A program made the translations under genes and the position numbers. Below are positions 19,458 to 27,705 of a stretch of DNA of 34,056 nucleotides, piece by piece. The stretch lies in NCBI GenBank assembly GCA_903855945.1, contig CAIOAK010000198.1:1-34056 (forward strand), written 5' to 3'. The notes under the pieces are model-generated. The model was not told the origin of the DNA, ran no database searches, and saw only the letters and a program-made list of their open reading frames with translations. Every line of letters starts with the position of its first letter. The first letter of the stretch is position 1. This DNA is from an uncultured Anaeromyxobacter sp. GTDB lineage: Bacteria > Myxococcota > Myxococcia > Myxococcales > Anaeromyxobacteraceae.

Positions 19458-19472
19458 GGAGTGGTCCACTCC
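19458..19472. promoter_or_regulatory. 15 bp perfect palindrome in divergent promoter region
   Basis: GGAGTGG and CCACTCC flank a central T. An overlapping 7 bp inverted repeat, GTGGACC and GGTCCAC (19446-19452 and 19463-19469), adds more dyad symmetry. The site lies 3 nt upstream of the ribosome-binding site of the HExxxH gene and about 155 bp before the dehydratase operon. It could be an operator serving one or both, or an mRNA hairpin near the start of the HExxxH gene. Confidence 0.35.
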
Positions 19473-19625
19473 CCCTGCGGCCGGCGTGCCCGTCCTCGCC
19501 CCGCGTCGCGCCGCCCGTTCCGTCGCGGAGGGCGTCCACGGGCCGGTCCCAGGCCCGCCGCGCGGACCCTTTTCCCCCACCCGCCACTCCTTCACGAGGA
19601 CGCGATCGGTTAGGCTCTCCGGCGC

Positions 19626-20723
19626 GTGGTGCGGGAGAACTACATCCGGCGGCAGCGGGAGGAGCACGGGCGGCGCGCCGTGGCGGTGCTCCCGATCCAC
19701 TACCCGAAGGAGCTCCTCACGGCGCTCGACCTCCTGTCCGTGGAGGTCTGGGGGCCGCCGGGGGCTCCCCGGAGCGATGCCGCGGGACGGATCCAGCCCT
19801 ACGTCTGCAGCGTGGTGCGCAACGCGCTCGCCTTCCTCGCGTCGGGGGGCGCCGACGTCGTGGACGCCGCGCTCTTCCCCCATACCTGCGACTCCATCCA
19901 GCAGCTCGCCACGCTGGCCCACGACTTCGGGGGCTGGAAGAAGCCCGCCCTCACCTTCCTTCACCCCAAGGGTGAACCGCGCCCGAGCTCCCGCCGATTC
20001 GTCGCGGCCGAGCTGCGCGGGCTGGCGTCGAGGCTCGAGGAGGTGGCGGGCCGGCGACTCGACCCCGACCGTCTCGCGGCCGCCATCCAGCTCCATCGGG
20101 AGATCGACCTCCACCGCGCCGCGCTCCTCGACGGCCGGGCCGGGCTCGACATGGACGACGCAGAGCTCTACGGGCTGTTGCGCCGCGGGGAGTGGCTCTG
20201 GCCCGAGGAGCACCGTGCCGAGCTCGTGGCGGCCCGCTCCCGGCTCGACCCGGCCCGGCGCCGCCCCGGTGCGCCGGTGCTCGTCACCGGCTACGTCCCG
20301 GAACCCATCGCCACGCTCGAGATCCTGAACGCTGCCGGCGCCTTCGTCGCCGCCGACGACTACGCCGCGGTGGGGCGTCGGATCGCGCGGCAGCCCGACG
20401 GCCCGATCGGAGACCCGTGGGAGGCGCTCGCCGACCGGCTCGCCGCGGTGCCCCCCTGCCCCACCCGCGCGACCGATCAGGACGCGCGGATGCGCCACCT
20501 CGTGTCGCTGCTCGACCGGAGCGGCGCCCGGGGCGTCGTGATCCACGTGGTGAAGTTCTGCGAGCCGGAGCTCTTCGACGTCCCGGCCATCCGGCGCACC
20601 TTCGCAGCGCGCGGGGTCCCGCTCCTCTACCTGGAGGGGGAGCTGGAGCGGCAACTCTCCGGGCAGGCGGTCACCCGCATCGAGGCCTTCGCCGAGATGC
20701 TCGGCCAGGGGGGAACCACGTGA
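19626..20723 (+). CDS. 2-hydroxyacyl-CoA dehydratase / benzoyl-CoA reductase family, smaller subunit
   Basis: The 365-residue product resembles the HgdB/BcrC-type subunit of enzymes that push a low-potential electron into an acyl-CoA: 2-hydroxyacyl-CoA dehydratases and ATP-dependent benzoyl-CoA reductases. Likely 4Fe-4S ligands are Cys61, Cys88 in PHTCDS and Cys312 in KFCEPELFD. The length is normal. The start is a GTG (a second GTG follows directly). The next gene starts within its stop codon (GTGA overlap). The order small subunit, large subunit, activase resembles class I benzoyl-CoA reductase operons (C-B-A/D), but only one activase is present, as in dehydratases. The substrate is unknown. 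Confidence 0.85.
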   Translation: MVRENYIRRQREEHGRRAVAVLPIHYPKELLTALDLLSVEVWGPPGAPRSDAAGRIQPYVCSVVRNALAFLASGGADVVDAALFPHTCDSIQQLATLAHDFGGWKKPALTFLHPKGEPRPSSRRFVAAELRGLASRLEEVAGRRLDPDRLAAAIQLHREIDLHRAALLDGRAGLDMDDAELYGLLRRGEWLWPEEHRAELVAARSRLDPARRRPGAPVLVTGYVPEPIATLEILNAAGAFVAADDYAAVGRRIARQPDGPIGDPWEALADRLAAVPPCPTRATDQDARMRHLVSLLDRSGARGVVIHVVKFCEPELFDVPAIRRTFAARGVPLLYLEGELERQLSGQAVTRIEAFAEMLGQGGTT

Positions 20724-22033
20724 TCCTCCGACGCCTCCAGTACGAGCTCGCGGCGCGGGCGGTGGGGCCGTTCCTCACCGCGCTCGACGACTGGCAGCGC
20801 CGCGCCAAGGGCACGAAGGCACGGACCGGACCGTTCAGCCCGCCGCTCGAGTCGCTGCGGAAGCTGAAGGACATGATGACGGTCCACTACCTCTCCGGGC
20901 GCTACGCCGACGGTGCGGTGCCGGTGGCCTGGGTCACGAGCGGCTTCCCCGTGGAACTGCTCCGGCCGCTCGGCTTCCACACCGTCTACCCGGAGAACCA
21001 CGCCGCCATGTGCGGTGTGCAGCGGATCGTGCCGGAGCTCTCCGACGCGGTCGAGGCCGAGGGCTACTCGCGCGACCTCTGCAGCTACGTCCGCTCCGAC
21101 CTGGGCTCCCTCGACACCGGCCGCTCCCCCGCCGGACGGCTCCCCCGGCCCGACCTCCTCGCCTGCTGCACCAACATCTGCCAGACCGTCCTCTACTGGT
21201 ACCGGGACCTGGCGCGCCGCTTCCAGGTTCCGCTCCTGCTCGTGGACACCCCCTTCGTCTACGGCGAGCCCACCGATCACCAGATCCGATACGTGGCCGA
21301 CCAGCTCGAGGAGGGGATCGAGATGGCCGAGAAGGTGGCCGGCCGGAAGCTCGACCGGGCCGCCCTGTCGGAGGCGGCGCGACTCGGCCGCGACGGCAGC
21401 CAGCTCTGGGGCGAGTGCCTGGAGACCGCCCGCAACCGGCCGGCCCCCTGGACCGGCGTGGACGGCTTCTTCCACCTGGGCCCCATCGTGGCGATGCGCG
21501 GCACCGAGGAGTGCAACGCCTACTACCGGATGCTCAAGGACGAGCTGCAGGACCGGGTGAAGCGGGGCATCGGCGGCCTGCGCGGCGAGGAGAAGCACCG
21601 GCTCCTCTGGGACAACCTGCCGGTCTGGTACGCCACCCGCGAGATCACGACGCTGCTCGGAAACGGCGGATTCAACTTCGTCTGCACCACCTACACGAAC
21701 GCCTGGGCCGAGGCATCCAGCCTCATCGATCCCGCCGATCCCATCGTCTCGGCCGCCCGCACCTACTCGATGGTCATGCTGAACCGCGACCTCCCCAACA
21801 AGCTGCGGCTCCTCTCCCGGATGACCGGGGAGTTCGGGGCCGACGGCGCGGTCCTCCACAGCGACCGCTCGTGCAAGCCCTACTCGATCGGCCAGGTGGA
21901 CCTGAAGGACCGGCTCGCCTCCGAGTACGGGGTGAAGACCCTGCTGCTCGAGGCAGACCACAACGACCCGCGCGCCTGGGCGAGCGAGCTCTCCTCGAAC
22001 CGGCTCACCGCCTTCATGGAGAGCTTCGGGTGA
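20720..22033 (+). CDS. 2-hydroxyacyl-CoA dehydratase / benzoyl-CoA reductase family, larger subunit
   Basis: The 437-residue product pairs with the upstream subunit; family members bind acyl-CoA next to a 4Fe-4S cluster. It shows the family motif YPENHAAMCG (90-99), DLCSYVR (Cys121), CCTNICQTVLYWY (Cys149, 150 and 154), and DRSCKPYS near the C-terminus. Length matches BcrB/HgdA-type subunits. The GTG start overlaps the previous stop, and its own stop overlaps the activase start, so all three are translationally coupled. Sequence alone does not tell dehydration of a 2-hydroxyacyl-CoA from ring reduction. No ring-cleavage or beta-oxidation genes lie next to it. Confidence 0.87.
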   Translation: MILRRLQYELAARAVGPFLTALDDWQRRAKGTKARTGPFSPPLESLRKLKDMMTVHYLSGRYADGAVPVAWVTSGFPVELLRPLGFHTVYPENHAAMCGVQRIVPELSDAVEAEGYSRDLCSYVRSDLGSLDTGRSPAGRLPRPDLLACCTNICQTVLYWYRDLARRFQVPLLLVDTPFVYGEPTDHQIRYVADQLEEGIEMAEKVAGRKLDRAALSEAARLGRDGSQLWGECLETARNRPAPWTGVDGFFHLGPIVAMRGTEECNAYYRMLKDELQDRVKRGIGGLRGEEKHRLLWDNLPVWYATREITTLLGNGGFNFVCTTYTNAWAEASSLIDPADPIVSAARTYSMVMLNRDLPNKLRLLSRMTGEFGADGAVLHSDRSCKPYSIGQVDLKDRLASEYGVKTLLLEADHNDPRAWASELSSNRLTAFMESFG

Positions 22034-22794
22034 GCGGAGCCGCCATCGGCATCGACGTCGGCTCGACCACCTGCAAGGTGGTGGCAATCGACGCGGCGGG
22101 GAACATCCTCGACCGGCGGGTCGAGCCCACCGACCCACGCATCGAGCGGCAGGTGGAGCGGCTGGTCGGGGAGCTGCGCGCCGCGGCGGGACCCGACGCC
22201 CCGCTGGGCGCCACCGGATACGGGCGCAAGCGGGTACCGGGCGCGCGCGCCCTCACCGAGATCACCTGCCACGCCCGCGGCGCCTTCGCCCGGGCCAGGC
22301 GGGCGGCGGTGCTCGTGGACATGGGCGGCCAGGACACCAAGGTCATCCGCATCGGCCCAGCGGGCGAGGTGATCGACTTCAACATGAACGACAAGTGCGC
22401 CGCCGGCACGGGCCGATTCCTGGAGGTGATCCTGGGACGGCTTCAGGTCCCTTTCGATGGGCTCGCCGAGCGGGTGGCGGCCGCGCCGCGCGCCGTCCCG
22501 GTCTCGAGCACCTGCACCGTCTTCGCCGAGAGCGAGGTGATCTCGCTCGTGGCCGCCGACGAACCGCTCGACGGAATCGTGAAGGGGCTCCACACGGCGC
22601 TGGCCTCGCGGGTGGCCGCGCTCGCGCGGGGCACGCAGGCCGGCGACGAGGTGCTCATGAGCGGCGGCGTGGCGCTCAACGGCGCCATGGTGGCGGCGCT
22701 CCGCGAGGCGCTCGCGCGACCTATCCGGGTGCTGCCCGATCCGCAGCTCGTGGGGGCGCTCGGGGCGGCGCTGTCGGTGGTGGCGACGCGGTGA
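22030..22794 (+). CDS. ATP-dependent acyl-CoA dehydratase/reductase activase
   Basis: The 254-residue product is a BadF/BadG/BcrA/BcrD-type (HgdC-like) ATPase of the ASKHA fold. It shows phosphate-binding GIDVGSTTCKV (7-17), DMGGQDTKV (97-105), and two Cys, 123 (NDKCAAGTGRF) and 162 (SSTCTVFAESEV), that in characterised activases hold one 4Fe-4S cluster between two monomers. Hydrolysis of ATP drives one electron into the dehydratase/reductase. A single activase suggests a homodimer, as in 2-hydroxyglutaryl-CoA dehydratase, rather than the AD heterodimer of benzoyl-CoA reductase. The stop lies one base from the stop of the convergent sigma-54 activator gene, with no terminator between them. 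Confidence 0.92.
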   Translation: MSGAAIGIDVGSTTCKVVAIDAAGNILDRRVEPTDPRIERQVERLVGELRAAAGPDAPLGATGYGRKRVPGARALTEITCHARGAFARARRAAVLVDMGGQDTKVIRIGPAGEVIDFNMNDKCAAGTGRFLEVILGRLQVPFDGLAERVAAAPRAVPVSSTCTVFAESEVISLVAADEPLDGIVKGLHTALASRVAALARGTQAGDEVLMSGGVALNGAMVAALREALARPIRVLPDPQLVGALGAALSVVATR

Positions 22795-22795
22795 C

Positions 22796-24415
22796 TCAGT
22801 TTCCCGATGGTTCGGCGCCTCGTCGGCTGAGCCCCATCCGCTTGATGCGCGAGAGCAGGGTCGTCGGCGGGAGATGCAGCGCTTCGCTCGCACTCCCCGT
22901 GCCGTAGATTCTCCAGCTGGATCTCTCCAGGGCACGGAGCGTGTTGTCGCGCTCGAATTCCCGAACCTCGTCCTCGGTGAGGATCCGCAGCGAGCTGGCG
23001 GACGCTGCGGCGATCCGAACGGCTGTCCCCGTCCTCTGGCGCGGAGCGCCGCCCGGAACCTCCAGGTTGAGCTCGTCGCCCTGCGCCGTGATGGCGGCGC
23101 GCTCGATCACGTTCTGCAGTTCGCGACAGTTGCCGGGCCAGTGGTAGGCCTGGAGGAGTTCGATGTCCGCGGGGGTGAGCGCCAGTCCCCTCCGCTTCAG
23201 CCCCTTCTGGGACAGCCGGAGGAAGTGGGCGGCGAGCGCTCCGATGTCCTCGGGACGCTCCCGCAGCGGAGGGATCTCGAAGGGAAACACCTGCAACCGG
23301 TAGTAGAGATCCTGGCGGAAGCGCCCGGCCTCCACCTCGGCCGGGAGGTCGCGGTTCGATGCCGCGATGACGCGCACGTCGACGCTGCGTTCCTGGCCCT
23401 CCCCGACGCGCCGGAACTCGCGCTCCTGCAAGACCCGGAGGAGCTTCCCCTGCAGTTCCAGGGGGATCTCTCCCACCTCGTCGAGGAACAGTGTTCCGCG
23501 GTCGGCGACCTGGAAGAGCCCGACGCGATCACGGTCCGCCCCGGTGAAGGCCCCCTTGGCATGACCGAAGAACTCGCTCTCGAACAGGTCCCTCGGGACC
23601 GCGGCGCAGTTCACCTTCACCATGGCCTGCGCCGACCGACGGCTCCGGGCGTGGATCTCCCGGGCGACGACCTCCTTGCCCGTTCCCGACTCGCCGGTGA
23701 GGAGGATGTTGGCATCGGTGGGCGCAACCTGCGCGATCTTCCGCAGGATCGCCTTCATCGCGGGGCCCTCCGAGACCAGGCCATCGGATGCGCGCTGCTC
23801 GTCCACCTCGCGACGGAGGTAGTCGTTCTCGATCTCGACCCTTCGGCGGAGCGACTCGATCTCCTCGAACGACCGGGCGTTCACGAGCGCCGCAGCCAGA
23901 TGGTCCGCGACCATCCGCAGCCACTTGAGCGTGCTCTCCACGAAGCGGGACCGCGAGAAGAGCGCCAGCACGCCGAGCACCTCGCCGCGGAACACCAGGG
24001 GCTGACCCCCGAAGCTGACGATCTTCTCCCTCCGGATCCATTCAGGGTCGGCCACCCAGTCGGCATCCGGATCGATCGGCACCACCTCCATCGGCTCCCC
24101 GGATGCCGCGATCCTCCCGACCTTTCGCGAACCGACGGGAAATCGCCGGAACGAGCCGCCGATGCCCTTCCACGAGGTGCCGTCCACGAGCGACTTCCCG
24201 GCGCTGGTGGCGAGGTGCAGGCACCGGGGGCGCGACCTGCAGGCCTCCTCCTTGTTGCACTCACCGCATCGGTCGCCTTCCCGCAGCAGCCAGATGCGGA
24301 AGAGGGCGGTGTCGGATTCGTCGCCGATCCGCTGGGTGACGTGGTCGAGCAGACCCTCGACGGCCCGCTGCTGCGCCATCTCGAGGAGCAGGTCCTTGAA
24401 TGTATCGACGTTCAT
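22796..24415 (-). CDS. Sigma-54-dependent activator with N-terminal GAF domain and Cys cluster
   Basis: The 539-residue product is an enhancer-binding protein. A GAF domain covers roughly residues 20-180 and contains C-x2-C-x5-C-x5-C at 50, 53, 59 and 65, followed by LHLATSAG; this Cys group may bind metal or an Fe-S cluster. The AAA+ domain has Walker A GESGTGKE (241-248), the sigma-54 contact GAFTGA (288-293) and Walker B LFLDE (309-313). A Fis-type helix-turn-helix lies at the C-terminus (about 495-535). The ATG overlaps the stop of the ABC ATPase gene (ATGA), so it is the last gene of the ten-gene minus-strand operon and probably controls it. No sigma-54 promoter is visible in the window; one would be expected beyond the right edge. 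Confidence 0.92.
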   Translation of the reverse strand: MNVDTFKDLLLEMAQQRAVEGLLDHVTQRIGDESDTALFRIWLLREGDRCGECNKEEACRSRPRCLHLATSAGKSLVDGTSWKGIGGSFRRFPVGSRKVGRIAASGEPMEVVPIDPDADWVADPEWIRREKIVSFGGQPLVFRGEVLGVLALFSRSRFVESTLKWLRMVADHLAAALVNARSFEEIESLRRRVEIENDYLRREVDEQRASDGLVSEGPAMKAILRKIAQVAPTDANILLTGESGTGKEVVAREIHARSRRSAQAMVKVNCAAVPRDLFESEFFGHAKGAFTGADRDRVGLFQVADRGTLFLDEVGEIPLELQGKLLRVLQEREFRRVGEGQERSVDVRVIAASNRDLPAEVEAGRFRQDLYYRLQVFPFEIPPLRERPEDIGALAAHFLRLSQKGLKRRGLALTPADIELLQAYHWPGNCRELQNVIERAAITAQGDELNLEVPGGAPRQRTGTAVRIAAASASSLRILTEDEVREFERDNTLRALERSSWRIYGTGSASEALHLPPTTLLSRIKRMGLSRRGAEPSGN

Positions 24416-25158
24416 GCTCGGCCCGGATACTCCAGCAACGACCGGATTTCCCGCTCCAGCCCCGCGGCTGCATCACTGGAATGGCGTCGCGGGCGTGTGA
24501 GTTTCACACTCACGTTTCCCACGATCCGTGAAGGCGTTCGTGACATCACTACCACACGGTCGCTGAGAAAAACCGCCTCCGATACACCGTGGGTGACGAA
24601 AAGAATGGTGACCTTCCGGCGTGCCTGGATCTCGAGCAGGCAGTCCTGCAACGATTCGCGAACCTGCTCGTCCACGGCGCTGAACGGCTCGTCGAGGAGC
24701 AGGATGTCGGGGCGCGTCACGAGCGCCCGAGCCAGCGCCACCCGCTGCTGCATGCCCCCCGACAGCTCGGAGGGGAGCCGATCCACGCAGTTCGAGAGGC
24801 CGAAGGCCCGGAGGATGTCGAGGGAGGCGGCGCGGCGCTCCCCGCGGGATACGCCCGAAAGCTCGAGCCCGTACTCGACGTTGTGCAGCGCGGTACGCCA
24901 CGGGAACAGGGCGAGGTCCTGGAACACGATACCGGTGCCTGGTCGCTTCCCACCCGATCCCTCCTCCCCGAACGTGACGGCTCCCCGCGAGACCGGCTCG
25001 AGCCCTGCCAGGATCCGGAGCAAGGTCGATTTCCCGCATCCGCTCGGTCCCACGAGCGACACGAACTCGCCCCGCTCCACCGAGAGATCGACTCCGTCGA
25101 GCACGCACGTCTCGCCGAAGTTCTTCACGATCCCGGACGCGGCGAGGAGGGTAGGCAT
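24412..25158 (-). CDS. ABC transporter ATPase, nitrate/taurine (NitT/TauT) type
   Basis: The 248-residue product is the cytoplasmic ATPase of an import system. Walker A GPSGCGKST is at 37-45, the Q-loop FQDLALFPW near 80, the signature LSGGMQQR at 132-139 and Walker B LLLDEP at 153-158, followed by the switch His in FVTHG. The protein resembles SsuB/TauB/NrtD-type importers for small organic or inorganic anions. It starts 8 bp after the permease stop and its stop overlaps the sigma-54 activator start by 4 bp. The substrate is not shown by the sequence; the operon suggests a purine-ring breakdown product. Confidence 0.92.
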   Translation of the reverse strand: MPTLLAASGIVKNFGETCVLDGVDLSVERGEFVSLVGPSGCGKSTLLRILAGLEPVSRGAVTFGEEGSGGKRPGTGIVFQDLALFPWRTALHNVEYGLELSGVSRGERRAASLDILRAFGLSNCVDRLPSELSGGMQQRVALARALVTRPDILLLDEPFSAVDEQVRESLQDCLLEIQARRKVTILFVTHGVSEAVFLSDRVVVMSRTPSRIVGNVSVKLTRPRRHSSDAAAGLEREIRSLLEYPGRA

Positions 25159-25166
25159 CGGTCAGG

Positions 25167-25919
25167 TCATGCTCGGGTCAAGAGCGACCCGAGCCAGCGC
25201 AAGCAGAGGTCGAGGAGCCACCCCACGATCCCGATGAGAGCCATTCCGGCGAGCACCACGTCGGTCCGATGCAAATCGCGGGCCGCCATCAGCATGTAGC
25301 CGAGTCCGTACCCCTCCCGAACGTCGGTGAACTCGGCGGCGACCAGCGTCATCCATGCGACCCCGAGCGCCACGCGCAGGCCGGTCAGGATGGACGGGAG
25401 GGCAGCAGGGAGGAGGACCGTCGACCAGAGCTGGTGGCTTCGTGCCTTCATCGACCGGGCCACGTCGAGATAGGACGTAGGAACCTCGGCCACGCCCGCG
25501 CACGTGCTCACCGCGATGGGGAACACCGCCCCGAGGAAGATGATGAAGGCCGCGGCGCGGAGACCGATCCCGAACCAGCCGATCGCGAGCGGCACCCAGG
25601 CGAGGGGCGGGATGGGTCGCAGGAAGTCGATGAAGGGCTGGAAGATCCGGTGCATGGCCCGGCTCGACGCGCAGGCGAGACCCACCGGGACCCCCACCAG
25701 GGTGGCTGCTCCGAATCCGAGCAGGACTCGCCCCAGGCTGTACGCCACGTGGGCAGGGAGCAGGTGTCCGGGCGGCATGCCGACGGTCGCGACTGAACGC
25801 ACACCCTCCCACACGTCGAAAGGCGAGGTCGTGGGGTACCCCCTCGCGTGGGCGACGAACGCCGCAACCTGCCAGAGGCAGAGGAGTGCGACGGGCGGCA
25901 GCGCGTACATGATCCTCAC
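25167..25919 (-). CDS. ABC transporter permease, nitrate/taurine (NitT/TauT) type
   Basis: The 250-residue product has six hydrophobic segments and the cytoplasmic EAA loop around YLDVARSMKARSHQLW followed by LPAALPSILTGLRVALGVAW, which docks the ATPase. Family: SsuC/TauC/NrtB permeases. The GTG at 25919 overlaps the stop of the binding-protein gene (GTGA). An ATG at 25910 is a possible alternative. Together with the ATPase and the lipoprotein this forms a complete importer in the inner membrane. Confidence 0.9.
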   Translation of the reverse strand: MRIMYALPPVALLCLWQVAAFVAHARGYPTTSPFDVWEGVRSVATVGMPPGHLLPAHVAYSLGRVLLGFGAATLVGVPVGLACASSRAMHRIFQPFIDFLRPIPPLAWVPLAIGWFGIGLRAAAFIIFLGAVFPIAVSTCAGVAEVPTSYLDVARSMKARSHQLWSTVLLPAALPSILTGLRVALGVAWMTLVAAEFTDVREGYGLGYMLMAARDLHRTDVVLAGMALIGIVGWLLDLCLRWLGSLLTRA

Positions 25920-26881
25920 CGGTTCGGCGCCCCGCCGCGCGGTGTTATCAGGAGGGAATCGACGAACCGTGCCGGGTCCACCTTCTCGATGTACCCGATG
26001 CTCGCCAGGGAGCGCACGACCTCCTCCTCGTCGGCCCGGGACAGCTGGTCCTCGTAGGTGACCTCCGCCATCGCCTCCCGCACGACCGCGGGGTCGAATC
26101 CGGTGTACCGGACGGCGATCGCACCCGCTCGCTCCGGGTGCTTGCGGATGAACGCGACGGCTCGACGGTGGGCCCGGATCACCCCATCTGCGGCGTCGCG
26201 CCGACCTTCGAGGAACCGATTCGCGGCGACGAGCACGCAGCAGGGATGGCCCGGCCAGATCCGGTGCGACGGGAGGAGCGTGCGCCCCGCTCCGCTCGAA
26301 CGCGCGCGCGTCGGATGGGGCTCCCAGGCGATGAAGGCGTCGATCTCCGCGCTGCGCAGCGCGGATTCCATCTCCGGGACCCGGAGGACGATCACCTTCG
26401 CCGAGGCCTCGTCGATCCCCGCAGCGCGGAGCGCCTTCCGCACCAGCAGATCCTGGACGCTGCCGATCCCGGGGATGGCGATGGTCCTTCCGCGGAGCTC
26501 GCCCACCGAACGGATCGGGGAGTCGGCCCGGACCACGATCGCCGAGCCCCCCGCGTTCACGAGTGCGAGGACCTTGAGGTCTGCCGCTCCCCGGGCCACC
26601 GCTACGGTGACCGGGGCCTGGCCGACGTAGGCCACGTCGAGGTCACCGGCGTGGAACGCGGACACGAGTTCCGCCCCGCTCCGGAACACCCCCGCAACCT
26701 GGACGTCCAGCCCCTCCTCGCGGAAGAAGCCCTCCTCGATCGCCACCCACAGCGGCAGGTGATGCAGGTCGTTCTGGAGGTAGGCCACGCGAATGGGCGC
26801 GGCTGCGACCGGCCTCGCCTTGCACCCCACGAGCGGAAGAAGGAGGGCGAGCAGTGCGAGGACGGACGAGGGGCGGGTCAT
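25916..26881 (-). CDS. ABC transporter substrate-binding lipoprotein, NitT/TauT type
   Basis: The 321-residue product begins with a lipoprotein signal ending in LVGC, so Cys20 is the predicted lipidated residue. The mature part is a two-lobed NMT1/THI5-like binding protein: IRVAYLQNDLHHLPLWVAIEEG at its start, GDLDVAYVGQAPV in the first lobe, GRTIAIPGIGSVQD at the hinge, and FIAWEP in the second lobe. Family members bind nitrate, sulfonates, thiamine precursors, phthalate or urea-like compounds. The ATG at 26881 overlaps the stop of the gene before it, and its own stop overlaps the permease start. A ureide ligand is inferred only from the operon. Confidence 0.9.
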   Translation of the reverse strand: MTRPSSVLALLALLLPLVGCKARPVAAAPIRVAYLQNDLHHLPLWVAIEEGFFREEGLDVQVAGVFRSGAELVSAFHAGDLDVAYVGQAPVTVAVARGAADLKVLALVNAGGSAIVVRADSPIRSVGELRGRTIAIPGIGSVQDLLVRKALRAAGIDEASAKVIVLRVPEMESALRSAEIDAFIAWEPHPTRARSSGAGRTLLPSHRIWPGHPCCVLVAANRFLEGRRDAADGVIRAHRRAVAFIRKHPERAGAIAVRYTGFDPAVVREAMAEVTYEDQLSRADEEEVVRSLASIGYIEKVDPARFVDSLLITPRGGAPNR

Positions 26882-27705
26882 GGACCGGCATGCCCCATGT
26901 GGACGTGTGCCGCGGCCTCGTCGGCCCGACAGGCCGCGGCCTCGTCGATCGTCAAGAGGCACAGCTTCCCGGGCCTGTTCCAGCTGCGCTCGAGCCCCTT
27001 CGCCCCGAGCCCGCGGTTGTCCGCGTCGAGCGAACCGCTCCGGGGCTCCTCGCGATAGCCCTCCTCCATCCAGACCCGCCGGAGCAGGCCGGCGTCGGGG
27101 GTGGCGGACGTCACGAGTAGATAGACCGGGGCGCGGTGGCGCCGGCAGGCCCCGAAGAGCGCCCGGGAACGCTCCGGCGCGAGGTAGTCGGGGACGTTGC
27201 TCAGGTAGAGGTAGTCGTGCCGGCGGGGGGTGGCTGCGAGGTAGGCGACGACGTCTGCGGTCACCACCGCAACCTCACGGGCCGCGACGCGGGCACGCGC
27301 CAGCGCCTCGTCGGAGAAGAAGAATCGGATCCGGAACAGGTCCCGCAGCGCGGCGAGAACCTGCTCCAGCGGATAGTCCTTCCCCCGGCTTCGGTAGTAC
27401 TCCGACATCTGGGGATATACCTCCGTCTCGAACCACGTCCGGGCCTCCTGGGCCGTCCTGGCTGCGGAGATGGCTGCTGCGAGCGACCGGAAGTACTCGA
27501 CCTGGTGGCGGGAGACGTCCACGTAGGTCGCCCGCGCGGAGGGATGATCGGAGGCCGCGTCGAGCAGGACCATCCCCGAGCCGCCGACGAAGAGTGGAGC
27601 AACCGGGGGGGGCGAACAGAGTCCCAACGCGGCCCTGACCACTCCGGCGTCCTCGTTGGGAACGAAGAAGCGGCGTGCCTCCCAGGTCTCGACCGACTCC
27701 GTCAC
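26878..27705 (-). CDS. Unknown protein, possibly SAM-binding Rossmann fold
   Basis: I do not recognise this 275-residue protein with certainty. Part of it looks like a class I SAM-dependent methyltransferase or the DUF3419/BtaA type: a glycine-containing strand (FVGGSGMVLLDAAS), a strand ending in an acidic residue then ATYVDVSRHQVEYFRSL, and later YLYLSNVPDYL, a common motif-post-III pattern. The C-terminus has WNRPGKLCLLT and ends His/Ala-rich (AAAHVHMGHAGP). No membrane segment is seen. The GTG at 27705 overlaps the PurM-like gene stop, and its own stop overlaps the lipoprotein start, so it lies inside the tightly coupled operon between enzyme genes and transporter genes. It has no counterpart in the known allantoin operon. 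Confidence 0.7.
   Translation of the reverse strand: MTESVETWEARRFFVPNEDAGVVRAALGLCSPPPVAPLFVGGSGMVLLDAASDHPSARATYVDVSRHQVEYFRSLAAAISAARTAQEARTWFETEVYPQMSEYYRSRGKDYPLEQVLAALRDLFRIRFFFSDEALARARVAAREVAVVTADVVAYLAATPRRHDYLYLSNVPDYLAPERSRALFGACRRHRAPVYLLVTSATPDAGLLRRVWMEEGYREEPRSGSLDADNRGLGAKGLERSWNRPGKLCLLTIDEAAACRADEAAAHVHMGHAGP

Noticed and set aside
19446-20654. N-terminal extension of the HExxxH protein to about 873 codons
   Set aside because: The extension is antisense to the dehydratase subunit gene, and the GTG at 19445 has a perfect GGAGG at the right distance.
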